DNA from: Ovis canadensis
Lineage: Eukaryota; Chordata; Mammalia; Artiodactyla; Bovidae
Assembly (NCBI RefSeq): GCF_042477335.2
Contig: NC_091257.1
Location: 40,332,501 to 40,396,500 of the forward strand
Direction: 5' to 3'
Length of the DNA stretch: 64,000 nucleotides
Below the pieces are notes generated by a model. It was not told the origin of the DNA. It was given only the letters and a program-made list of their open reading frames with translations, and made no database searches. Positions 36,079-46,875 of the stretch are shown here, piece by piece. Each line of letters begins with the position of its first letter. Positions within the stretch are counted from its first letter, which is position 1. The translations under genes and the position numbers were made by a program.

Positions 36079-37581
36079 CAGGCTGATTTTAGATCCTTCA
36101 CCTGTCTGCAGAACTATCCATGTCATCCCACTGCCGTCATTCTGGCAAGTGACCCCCCTGAGTCCTTTGGGATACAAAGCTCACCACATTTCCCAGATGA
36201 ACAGCATTGTTAATGGACACAGCACTGGGCAGAAGGATCCTATATTCAGCGGGGACACCCCTACACCAGTGTAGCCACCACAATCACCAGGGATCTGGTA
36301 TTTACTCTTGGATTTTCAAGCCCAAAGAAAGGGAGGTGCTTGGTTTATATTTTTAGTGATGTGGTTACAAGGCATCCCTCTGCTTCTCCCCTAGGAACAC
36401 AGATTATGTTTTCTTTTAACTTCTTGAATGATACCTATTCTCCCCACCAAACTATAAACTCTGCAAGGGATGGAAGGAATCACATTTTTCTTGCTTACTT
36501 CCATAGTCTCAGCCACTAACCCAAATACTGCAAACAGATGCTCAGTAATTATTTGTGAATGACGGAACAATAACTAATCACACTTATTAATGACAAACTA
36601 ACCAATAAGTGGATTTGTAGTCACATGTCAATATTGCCCCATCAAATTAAAATATCACCGTGTTAACATGCTATTTCCATTTAAAAAAAAGGTTTGGCTA
36701 TTCTCCTCAATGTAGTGATGTCTTTCTTTAGATAACTTTTCATTTATCCCTATGATTTATACACTACTTTAAAAATTCTATCAAACCATACACTTTGGTT
36801 ATGTCTCACACAAAAGAGATCTAAATAATGAAAAAGGGAACCAACCAACCACTCTGTTAAATCTCTACTATACTACCTTATATGTCAACTGCATTCTTAG
36901 GTGGAATATCTTTCTGGAAGTGTTTTTCTCTCTAGTATTTTTATTTATTAAATTCATGAAAGAATCTTAATTTTATCATTAAAATATAAGATTATTTTGT
37001 CTGTTTTAAAAATAGGTCATGCCCACGGTATACCCCATGGATCACACTGATGGAGAAGTCCCCTTGGTATCCTCAATGCGTTTGCTATATTATTAACCAT
37101 CAATCCATCACAACTAGTTAGGATGTGCATTTTTAGTTTGATTGAGGCATATTAGCCAACCAGAACACTGGAAGAATACTTGGTTAATTTAACGTCCTAG
37201 TTCACAATCTATTTTTGTTTCAATCTTACAATGAAAAACCTTTTAAAACCGTTAGTCTGCATTCTTGCCTAATTAAATGAAGTGCACTGAACATAATTAA
37301 ATCTGTTTTTTGAAAGTTCAGAGCCTTGCAAAACAAGAGTCATTCTTGAGAAGATTAGCTTCAACTACAAGATATCTGGGAATTAGAATTCAGAGAGACA
37401 TAAATCCAGAGATACAGTGTCAAAATTAATTAAACATATTTTAAAATCAAGGTAATGTATACACATATTTAAAATAAAATAGAAAAGTCTAAAAATTTTC
37501 TAGATATTGATGTGTTTCTAAGTGGTAAGAGTATTTCAAAATGCTTACATGTTTATATTAAAGTTATGGCATTTCCAAAAT
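36079..37581. other. PRTFDC1 intron 4, AT-rich unassigned part
   Basis: Outside the L2 fragment no feature is recognised; very few ORFs. Confidence 0.5.
36440..36565. repeat. L2 3'-end fragment
   Basis: aactctgcaagggatggaag and gatgctcagtaattatttgt gaatga follow the L2 end pattern. Confidence 0.55.
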
Positions 37582-37625
37582 ATTAGTTCATCTAACAAAA
37601 ACTATTAGTGCATCTAACAAAAACA
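37582..37625 (+). repeat. 22-bp tandem duplication at the BovB 5' junction
   Basis: attagttcatctaacaaaaa ct is followed by attagtgcatctaacaaaaa ca: two 22-bp units with two mismatches. Confidence 0.88.
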
Positions 37626-38045
37626 GTGGTTTTTCCAGTAGTCATGTATGGATATGAGAGCTGGACTATAAAGAAGGCTGAGTGCCAAAGAACTGATGCC
37701 TTTGAAATGTGATATTGGTGAAGACTCTTGAAAGTACCTTGGACAGCATGGAGATCAAACCAGTCAATCCTAAAGGAAATCAACCCTGTATATTCATTAG
37801 AAGGACTGGTGCTGAAGTTGAAGCTCCAATACTTTGGCCACCTGATGCGAAGAGCCAACTCAGTGGAAAAGACCCTGATGCTGGGAAAGATTGAAGGCAG
37901 GAGAAAGGGGAGAAAGAAAATGAAATGGTTGGATGGTATCATCAACTCAATGGGCATGAGTTTGAGCAAACTCTGGGAGATAAAGGACAGGGAAGCCTGG
38001 CATGCTGCAGTTCATGGTGTCACAAAGAGTCAGATATGACTTAGC
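37604..38045 (+). mobile_element. BovB 3'-end fragment
   Basis: Sense BovB 3' end: ggtttttccagtagtcatgt, then ctccaatactttggccacct and gatgcgaagagccaactcag, ending cacaaagagtcagatatgac. The reading frame is broken (37728-38039 is one piece). It lies in PRTFDC1 intron 4. Confidence 0.88.
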
Positions 38046-38084
38046 AACAGTGACAACACACAAAAATGACAACAATCCTTTTCA

Positions 38085-38755
38085 TTTTATTTTTTTCATT
38101 TTCTCCTAGTTTTATCGAGATATAACCGACATACTTCACTATGTTAGTTTAAGGGGTTCAGCATGGTGCTCTGACTTAGATATACTGTGAAATGATTACT
38201 GCTATGTTTAGTCAGTATCTATCCTTTCATGTAGATACAATACAAAGGAAAAGGGGCAGAAACTTTTTTTCTTTGTGATAAGAACTCGTAGGGTTTACTT
38301 TCTTAAAATATCAATTTATTTTTAATTGGAGGATAACTGCTTTATAATGTTGTGTTGGTTTCTGCCATATCTTAGGGTTTACTCTTTTAATAACTTTTAC
38401 CTATATTACTCAGGAGTGTTAACTAGTTATCATATTATACATCTGTAGAATTTATTTTTATTATAGTTGAAAATTTGTACCTATGGCCAGCTCCCATTCC
38501 CTGCCTCTGGTAACCACAAAGCTGATCTTTTTTCCTGTGAGTTTGGTTTTTGTTTGGTTTTATTATGTTTTAGATTCCACATATGGGTAAGACAACACAG
38601 AATTTGTTTTTCTCTGTCTCACTTATTTCACTTAGCATAATGCCTTCAAGGTCTATTCATGTTGTTGAAAATGGCAGGATTTCCTTGGATTTTTTTTTTT
38701 AATGGCTTAATAAAATTCCATTGTGTATATATACCACATTTATGTATTTGACAAT
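38085..38755 (-). mobile_element. Old L1 fragment in antisense (PRTFDC1 intron 4)
   Basis: Antisense L1 3' text: tcgagatataaccgacatac, ttagattccacatatgggta, cttatttcacttagcataat. A shorter, younger L1 3' end (taattggaggataactgctt) lies inside at about 38316-38372. Confidence 0.75.
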
Positions 38756-38886
38756 AATTTATTTTTTCTTTTACTTTTTTGCTGCACCAGGCAGCATGCA
38801 GGATCTTAGCTCCCCATCCAGGGATCCAACCCATGTCCCCTATAATGGAAGTTGGGGTCTTAACCACTGACTGTGAGGGAAGTTCC
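38756..38886 (-). mobile_element. CHR-type SINE (short)
   Basis: Antisense: gctgcaccaggcagcatgca, aggatcttagctccccatcc, ending gtgagggaagttcc. Confidence 0.82.
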
Positions 38887-38959
38887 CAAAATTTCTTAGT
38901 ATCATATAAACTTGCTACACATTGACTAGGTTTCTCGGGACAATTGCCCCAGTTGTCGT

Positions 38960-39065
38960 TCAAATGGATTTTTTAAATTGGAGAATAACTGCTTAACCAT
39001 ATTGTGTTGGTTTCTGCTGTATAACAACATGAATCAGCCATGTACATATATATACAATATATTTC
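38960..39065 (-). mobile_element. L1 3'-end fragment in antisense
   Basis: taaattggagaataactgct, ccatattgtgttggtttctg, caacatgaatcagccatgta. Confidence 0.75.
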
Positions 39066-39447
39066 AAATGGCTTTTGTTGTAGCTGGCTTGGCTAATCTA
39101 AGAACATGCAATGATCTTTAATCTCCTTTAATTTAAAAGAGTCTCTTTTTCTGTACTTCTGTTTCTCTCTCTCACAACCTTATATATCATCTATTTACTA
39201 TATTCTTTCACACTATCTTCCTTCCTTCCCCCCTGCCCTGATGTTACCTTGTTATGACTGTATCTTCTCATACAGGTTACATTCTTTCCCACTAAAAAGT
39301 CAAGTACTATACTATATCTCTTTTTAGAGCTTGTTTACTTTTCTTGAAGTTCTTAATTGTTTTTCCTATCATAGTCCATTGTCTTATAATACTGTAATAA
39401 CCCTTACTTTTTCCTGCCTTTTTTTTTTTTTCCAGGAAGCTCGTCTT

Positions 39448-39667
39448 TTTAAAAATATTTATTTGGCTGCACTGGCTCTTAGTTGTGGTATACAGGATCT
39501 TCAATTTTCAGCATGGTATCTTCTTCTTCTTTTTCTTTTTTTTTCAGTTAAGGCATACAGACTCTTAGTTGGGGCATGTGGGATCTAGTTCCCTGACCAG
39601 GGATTGAACTTCGGCCTCCTGGATTGAGATCATGGAGTCTTAGCCACTGGATCACTAGGGAAAACCC
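39448..39667 (-). mobile_element. CHR-type SINE
   Basis: Antisense: tatttatttggctgcactgg, agttggggcatgtgggatct, ctagttccctgaccagggat, ending tcactagggaaaaccc. Confidence 0.83.
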
Positions 39668-41380
39668 ATCCTAAGCTCTTCTTTCTTAGAAGGATTATAA
39701 TGAGGAAAACTTTGACTAGTTATGGTTTAATTGTCTTTCTCAAAGGATTTTTGGAGGATCAAGAAAGCAAACAGATTGATAAAATCCATAACAACAGAAA
39801 GAATTTCCTGTGTTATGAACAGTACTAAAAAAGTAAAATTATTTAGTAGGATCAAAAATGATGGGCAAGGGCTGCTACTGAATGGGGATTAAGCAGAAAA
39901 TTAGAGTGTTTTTTAATTGACTTTACAGAGCAACCATCAGATATATATTTATCTTCCTTTATATAACATGAGCTATGTTTTCAAATTTCTTTCATTAGTG
40001 GTACATGAATTGACTCCTGGATCTTTAGTGTCCTGCCTGTTGTGTGAAAAGCTTACCCTGAATGAGAGCAATGACTTTAATACCTTTGGAAGACTGGCTC
40101 TGCCTTGCAAAACAAGAAGTAGCCCAAGTGTAGATAGAAAGTGACTACCCCAACTATAGAAGCATTTTTCAATACTATCTAAGAAAACTTACCTCTTTAC
40201 ACTTTAGTGGACCAAGATTAGCAACACAAGAGAGGAAGATTAACCCATCTTTATACTATCAGTATATAACGTGGAAACTGCTATGTAGTAGGTGCTTAGT
40301 AAATGCCTGTGGAACAGTTCAACAATTCTGACCTCCCTTCTGTCTCCAGCTCATCATATACTCCCTCTATCTTTCTCCTTAATGACGTACAGTTCCTCCT
40401 TAACTGAGCTATCATTAAATGTCTTTTGCTTTTAATTTTGCATTAAGAAATCTTCTAAAGTTCCCATTTTCTTGAGTGGGCTGCCTTGGGAATTTTTTTT
40501 TTTCCAGAACACACTGTGCCTCTTTAAACACTTCCAATCTGCTGACTCCCATCACTGAATCTGAGATGCTTGCCAGTTACTGTCGCAGTCATCTCATCAC
40601 ACCTAGCTCATTTCCTCCCAGAAAGCCAATGAAATCTGCAGCCTGGGAGCCGCAGGCAAGAATCCTATGGGGAACCTCCACAGCGTGTCCTATCTCTGTT
40701 ATTTCATGATTCTGTTGGAAGCTCATCCCAGTGGGTTTCCTAAAGAAAAAGCAAGAAAGGAAGAAAGAGAAAAAGAAAAGAAAGCACAGACTGATGAAAA
40801 TCAGAATGGTTTTCTTAAATACGTTATTCTTTTTAGTCTTTTAAAATGTAAAGCGACCAGCACACCACAGTCTAATCTGCAGCAATGTATTTTGGTGGCT
40901 GTGGTTGCGCCCCGCTGAGGGACAATGGCAGGAGTGATGGTGAGCTGAGCATGGATCCTGAGCTTGCGTGGGAGTGTGACTATAAACCCCATGGAGAAAG
41001 GCGCGCAGTCCAGCATTTCATGTGATAATTCACCAAACTGCCAGAATCATCAGTCACTGGGCGTTTACATGACTGTTCTCAGCCTAGTCAGATGCAATAG
41101 AAACGAATGACTTAAATAGTTCAGGCAGGCAAGGAGGAAATTTCAGCAGGTTCTGATGATTCATTTTTGGCATTTGATTAGAAACTTATTTGAGGTGGGG
41201 GGGCGGTGCAGTGGTAGGTCTCCTGAAATCTCGCACTTAACCTGCACATCTATGTTTGCCCATTGCCGGATTTGGGCCTGTTTCTGTGCATTTGGGTTTT
41301 ATTCCACCCTTTCAGAGATTTCTCTCGAACATGAATAAAATCGCCTTGCTTTAATGGATACACACATTTTATGAAGTGCT
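39668..41380. other. PRTFDC1 intron 4, unassigned part
   Basis: A MIR-like end is possible at about 40275-40320; otherwise nothing recognised. Confidence 0.45.
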
Positions 41381-41392
41381 AGGATTAAATCA

Positions 41393-41578
41393 GAGGCATT
41401 TGTTTTTACCCTTTTCTAACTCTTTGCAACTCCATGCACTATACAGTCCATGGAATTCTCTAGGCCAGATACTGGAGTGAATAGTCTTTCCCTTCTCCAG
41501 GGGCTCGTCCCAACCCAGAGATCGAACCCAGGTCTCCCACACTGCAGGTGGATTCTTTACCAGCTGAACCACAAGGGA
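41393..41578 (-). mobile_element. Bov-tA fragment fused to the 5' side of the BovB copy
   Basis: Antisense Bov-tA sequence (ctttgcaactccatgcac, gtccatggaattctctaggc, then the tRNA-like head ending ccacaaggga) abuts the sense BovB directly. The pair shares one flanking repeat: aggattaaatca at 41381-41392 and aggattatatca at 43288-43299. Confidence 0.8.
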
Positions 41579-43287
41579 TAGGAAAGACTAGAGATCTCTT
41601 CAAGAAAATTAGATACCAAGGGAACATTCCATGCAAAGATGGGCTCAATAAAGGACAGAAATGGTATGGATCTAACAGAAGCAGAAGATATTAAGAAGAG
41701 GTGGCAAGAATACACTGAAGAACTGTACAAAAAAGATCTTCAAGACCAAGATAATCACAATGGTGTGATCACTCATCTAGAGCCAGACATCCTGGAATGT
41801 GAAGTCAAGTGGGCCACAATGAACAAAGCTAGTGGAAGTGATGGAATTCCAGTTGAGCTGTTTCAAATCCTGAAAGATGATGCTGTGAAAGTGCTGCACT
41901 CAATATGCCAGCAAATTTGGAAAACTCAGCAGTGGCCACAGGACTGGAAAATGTCAGTTTTCATTCCAATCCCAAAGAAAGGCAATGCCAAAGAATGCTC
42001 AAACTACCACACAATTACACTCATCTCACACGCTAGTAAAGTAATGCTCAAAATTCTCCAAGATAGGCTTCAGCAATACGTGAACCATGAACTTCCAGAT
42101 GTTCAAGCTGGTTTTAGAAAAGGCAGAGGAACCAGAGATCAAATTGCCAATATCCGCTGAATCATCAAAAAAGCAAGAGAGTTCCAGAAAAACATCTATT
42201 TCTGCTTTATTGACTATGCCAAAGCCTTTAACTGTGTGGATCACAATCAACTGTGGAAAATTCTGAAAGAGATGGGAATACCAGACCACCTGACCTGCCT
42301 CTTGAGAAACCTGTATGCAGGTCAGGAAGCAACAGTTAGAACTGGACATGGAACAACAGACTGGTTCCAAATAGGAAAAGGAGTACGTCAAGGCTGTATA
42401 TTGTCACCCTGCTTATTTAACTTCTATGCAGAGTACATCATGAGAAACGCTGGGCTGGAAGAAGCACAAGCTGGAATCAAGATTGCCGGGAGAAATATCA
42501 ATAACCTCAGATATGCAGATGACATCACTCTTATGGCAGAAAGTGAAGAGGAACTAAAAAGCCTCTTGATGAAAGTGAAAGAGAGTGCAAAAGTTGGCTT
42601 AAAGCTCAACATTCAGAAAACGAAGATCATGGCATCTGGTCCCATCACTTCATGGGAAATACATGGGGAAACAGTGGAAACAGTGTCAGACTTTATTTTT
42701 TTGGGTTCCAAAATCACTGCAGATGGTGACTGCAGCCATGAATTAAAAGACGCTTACTCCTTGGAAGGAAAGTTATGACCAACCTAGATAGCATATTCAA
42801 AAGCAGAGACATTACTTTGCCAACAAAGGTCTGTCTAGTCAAGGCTGTGGTTTTTCCTGTGGTCATGTATGGATGTGAGAGTTGGACTGTGAAGAAAGCT
42901 GAGTGCCAAGGAATTGATGCTTTTGAACTGTGGTGCTGGAGAAGACTCTTGAGAGTGCCCTGGACTGCAAGGAGATCCAACCAGTCCATCCCAAAGGAGA
43001 TCAGTCTTGGGTGTTCACTGGAAGGACTGATGCTAAAGCTGAAACTGCAGTACTTTGGCCACCTCATGCGAAGAGTTGACTCATTGGAAAAGACTCTGAT
43101 GCTGGGAGGGATTGGGGGCAGGAGGAGAAGGGGATGACAGAGGATGAGATGGCTGGATGGTATCAATGACTCGATGGACGTGAGTCTGAGTGAACTCCAG
43201 GAGTTGGTGATGGACAGGGAGGCCTGGCATGCTTCAATTCATGGGGTCGCCAAGAGTTGGACATGACTGAGCAACTGAACTGAACTG
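41579..43287 (+). mobile_element. BovB (RTE) LINE, 5'-truncated, with most of the reverse transcriptase
   Basis: Sense BovB begins in the endonuclease/RT linker (gaaagactagagatctcttc) and runs to the 3' end (gagcaactgaactgaactga). Readable blocks: 41639-42160 (MGSIKDRNGMDLTEAED to ELPDVQAGFRKGRGTRDQIA), 42236-42778 (DWFQIGKGVRQGCILSPCLF, RYADDITLMAESEEELKSLL) and 42775-43137 (C-terminal domain). Breaks include an in-frame TGA at about 42158 and a frameshift near 42775. The RT motifs are well kept and suggest a moderately young copy, but it cannot encode the whole protein. It lies in PRTFDC1 intron 4, antisense to the gene. Confidence 0.93.
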
Positions 43288-43499
43288 AGGATTATATCAA
43301 CTTTGAAAAAAACATCAGCCAGAGAGCGTGTTGTGCAGGCTACTTAAACACCCCAAAGGAAACGCTTTTAATGCTGTGAGCTGAAGGAGCCATTGAAATG
43401 AATCATTGCGGGCTCTCTTTATTCAGCAGCCATGACCTATTCAGAACCATGATTCAGCCAGCCCTTCTGGGGAGCTTTCTTCCTTTTGCTTTTAAAAAA

Positions 43500-43580
43500 G
43501 AAAGAGGCAAGGAAGGAAGGAGGGAAAGAAGGAAGGATGGAGAGAGAGAGAGAGGAAGGGAGGAAGGAAGAAGAGGTAAT
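43500..43580 (+). repeat. Purine-rich (GGAA/GAGA) low-complexity tract
   Basis: Runs of aaggaaggagggaaagaagg and agagagagagagaggaaggg; no gene. Confidence 0.9.
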
Positions 43581-43662
43581 AAAAGAAGCCCAGAAACAGA
43601 AAGGAGAATGTGGGCTGTCTAGAGTCTCCGTTTCCTAAATATTTTAACTTGATCATCTACAG

Positions 43663-43934
43663 AGGACTTTGGCACCCCACTCCAGTACTCGTACCTGGAA
43701 AATCCCATGGACGGAGAAGCCTGGTAGGCTGTAGTCCATGGGGTCGTGAAGAGTCAGACACGAATGAGCGACTTCCCTTTCACTTTTCACTTTCATGCAT
43801 TGGGGAAGGAAATGGCAACCCACTCCAGTGTTCTTGCCTGGAGAGTCCCAGGGACGGGGAAGCCTGGTGGGCTGCCGTCTATGGGGTCACACAGAGTCAG
43901 ACACAACCGAAGTGACTTAGCAGCAGCAGCAGTA
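43663..43934 (+). mobile_element. BOV-A2 SINE dimer (PRTFDC1 intron 4)
   Basis: Sense: ggcaccccactccagtactc, first BovA unit, cccctttcact-type linker, second unit, ending aagtgacttagcagcagcag. Confidence 0.93.
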
Positions 43935-44270
43935 GAGGACTTAAGTGACACAGTAAATCTATGGGGTTTCTAATGCATGGGAAATTAGACAGGTGATTTT
44001 CTAACCTTCCCTCCTTCAGGAATCACTGCTCCTTCAGAGAGGGCTATTCCTTCTGCTTCACTCCGCTTCACTCCTGAAAGTTCAAGTGCTCAAACCACAC
44101 CATCTCCCCACTGGTTTCTCTCCCTGGAGTCTCTCTCTTCTTTCAGTTAACTCTGCCCTCCTGTCAGGTGATTTCCCTAAAACACAGCTTCTCGATGTCA
44201 CCTCAGCTCAACAACTTTGGTGGCTCCTCTTTGCTTTCCTGAGCAAGTTACACTCATTAGTCAACATATT

Positions 44271-44414
44271 CTTTTTTTTTTTTTTTTTGGCTTTTTGCTT
44301 TTTTAGCTACACTGTGTGGCATGTGGGATCTTAGTTCCCCAACCAGGGATCAAACCTGCATCCCATGCAGTGAAAGCGAGGCGTCTTAACTGCTGGACTG
44401 CCAAGGAAGTCCCC
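44271..44414 (-). mobile_element. CHR-type SINE (short)
   Basis: T-run then ttagctacactgtgtggcat, gggatcttagttccccaacc, ending ctgccaaggaagtccc. Confidence 0.86.
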
Positions 44415-45057
44415 GATATATTCTATAAGGCAAATCCAATTTCAGTTCTTTAAATTTTTATTTTGCTATTTTTTGATGAATTTCCTTCAGTCACATGGGG
44501 CCACTCCTATTCTCTGGCTCTGCTGTTTTCTTCTCTTCCTCCCCGATTCCACATGCTATTCTCTCTCCCTCTTCTGTGCTATTCCCTGACCTTCTGGTTC
44601 CAAATAAAACCTCACCTTCTTCTAAGACAATTACAATCCTAAGAAATTATTCTTTCTTTGGATTTCTTTAAGCTCAAGGAAAAGTATCGTATGGAAAGGC
44701 CCCCTACCCTCTAAAATGTTCTTCCCTGGATGCCGAGTATTAAAACAGAGAAAGCAAGAACAAGTTCATGGCAGAGTAGTAATATAATGATAAATGTAGC
44801 TTCAGTGTGAATTTTTAACTGAGAAATCATGTGATTACTCTATAAGAAGGAGAAGTTAGATGATGACCTGGACCAACCCTTCCAACGCAGATATTCATCC
44901 AACACTCTTCCATCCCAGGCAGATATTTATTGCAGTTTCAGGCTTTCTTCTACCACCATTTAAAAAAGGGCCTGCCCATTGTTATGTGCCTTTCAAGTTT
45001 TTTCCCAGCTGGTATAAATTCTACATGATGGGAAGGTGCTAGAGGGCTTCTGAAGTG

Positions 45058-45173
45058 TTTTTTTCCTGGCAGCACTGCACAGCATGGGGGACCCTAATTC
45101 CCCAACCAATGATCGAACCCACACCCCCTGCAGCAGAAGCACAGGCTTAACCACTGGGCCGCCAGGGAAGTTC
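45058..45173 (-). mobile_element. CHR-type SINE (short)
   Basis: Antisense: ctggcagcactgcacagcat to actgggccgccagggaagtt. Confidence 0.85.
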
Positions 45174-45736
45174 CTGAAATTTGTTTTTATACTTTTCTCA
45201 AACTCCTAATGGATAGCATATTTCTGAAAAGCTAAAGAAGGGGTAAGGGAGGGCAAGCCATAAGAAAGTCTTTATCCTTTTAAGGAGAAGGAAAGTTAAG
45301 TGAATTTTTTTTTTCACTCCTCCACTCCTTCCACATCCTGGTGGGGAAATAGGCAAATGAAAAATAAGCCCCAAATAAACACCAGAAATTATGGAAAGGG
45401 CTTCAGTGGAAAGAAGGTGCTGATACAGAGGCTAATGGAGAATACGGGGACAGGGGCTTAGAGGGGAGGAGTTAATGCTCATTTTAGAGACTCAGGGAAG
45501 GCCCCTCTCTGAGACAAAAGTCTTTAGGCTGAAATCTGAAGGTTGGGAGGAAAATGAATTCCAGGCAGAGGTCACAGCTTGTCCAGGGTCTCGGCAGGAA
45601 GGAGCTTAGCCGCTGTGGTGCTGGCCAGAGAGGAGGTGGTGAACGGTGTGCCATGACGTCGGGAAGGAGACAGGGCCAGATCATCGGGGTCTTCTAGGCT
45701 GTGATAAGGAGCCTGGATTATAATCTCAGAGCACTG

Positions 45737-45928
45737 GGTTGCCAAGCACAATATAGAACATCCAGATACATTTGAATTTCAGATAAAGAACAACATTTTA
45801 GTTCAAGTGTGTTCCAAATACTGCATGGGACATACTTATACTGAAAATTTATTCATTGTTTATTTGAAATTCAAATTTAACTTGGCATCTTGCTTTTTTT
45901 TTTTTAACTAAGTCTTACAACCCTAATT
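45737..45928. mobile_element. Palindromic MITE-like repeat
   Basis: Left arm about 45769-45800 (catttgaatttcagataaag) is complementary to right arm about 45843-45880 (tgtttatttgaaattcaaat). The outer ends gggttgcc and caaccct are complementary too. This is the shape of a short terminal-inverted-repeat element of mammalian age. Confidence 0.55.
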
Positions 45929-46037
45929 GACAGGCTGCTGAAAGGTTTTCAGTAGGCAAGCGATGGGATCCAATTTGTATTTTAAGAAAATCCCTTTGCT
46001 TCTTGGAGACTGGTTTGAGGGGTGGCAACAGTTAAGC

Positions 46038-46397
46038 TGATGCTTTTGAACTGTGGTGTTGGAAAAAACCTGAGAGTGCCATAGACTGCAAGGAAATCAA
46101 ACCAGTCAATCCTAAAGGAAATCAATCCCGAATGTTCATTGGAAGGACTGATGCTGAAGCTGAAGCTCTAATATTTTGGCCACCTGATGCGAAGAGCAAA
46201 CTCATTTGAAAAGACCCTGATGTTGGGAAAGACTGAAGGCAGAAGAAGAGGACGACAGAGAATGAGATGGTTGGATGGCATCATTGACTCAATGGACATG
46301 AGTTTGAGCAAGCTCCAGGAAATGGTGAAGGACAAGGAAGCCTGGTGTGCTACAGTCCATGGGGTCGCAGAGAGTCGGACACAACTGAGCATCTTAA
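46038..46397 (+). mobile_element. BovB 3'-end fragment with target-site duplication
   Basis: Sense BovB 3' end from tgatgcttttgaactgtggt to cgcagagagtcggacacaac. Flanked by a perfect 11-bp repeat caacagttaag at 46026-46036 and 46398-46408. Confidence 0.9.
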
Positions 46398-46619
46398 CAA
46401 CAGTTAAGCGAAGGCAGAAGTTCAGGGAGACTCACAGCTGCCCAGGAAAGGGATAGAGGTTGTCTCGCCTTAGAGACCAGTCTTCTCAAACTTTAATGCA
46501 CATAGAATCATCAGGGAACCTTGTTAACATGAAGACTTGATTCAGCAGATCTGGGGTGGGATCTGAGGTACCGCATTTTCAATAAGTCTCCAGGAGTTGC
46601 TGACCTTGCTGGTTCCTAG

Positions 46620-46875
46620 AGCAAAGGTCAGCAAACTATGGCTGATTGACCAAGTCTGGCCTGCTGCTTGTTTTTTGGTAAATAAAATTTTATTGAAACA
46701 CAGTGGTGTCCATTTGTTTGCATTTCATCTATTGCAAATAGCCGCTGTTGTGCTATGACGGCAACGTGAAATAGCTGCAACAGAAGACTGTATGGGCCAC
46801 AAAACTGAAAAAATATTTACTACCTGCCCTGACCTGGAAAGTTTACCTGATGCCTGCCCTAGAACACACTTTGAG
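46620..46875 (+). mobile_element. Old mammalian hAT-like DNA repeat
   Basis: Contains ggtcagcaaactatggctga, taaataaaattttattgaaa, agccgctgttgtgctatgac and actgtatgggccacaaaact, a recognisable mammalian interspersed repeat. Exact family not assigned. Confidence 0.6.
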
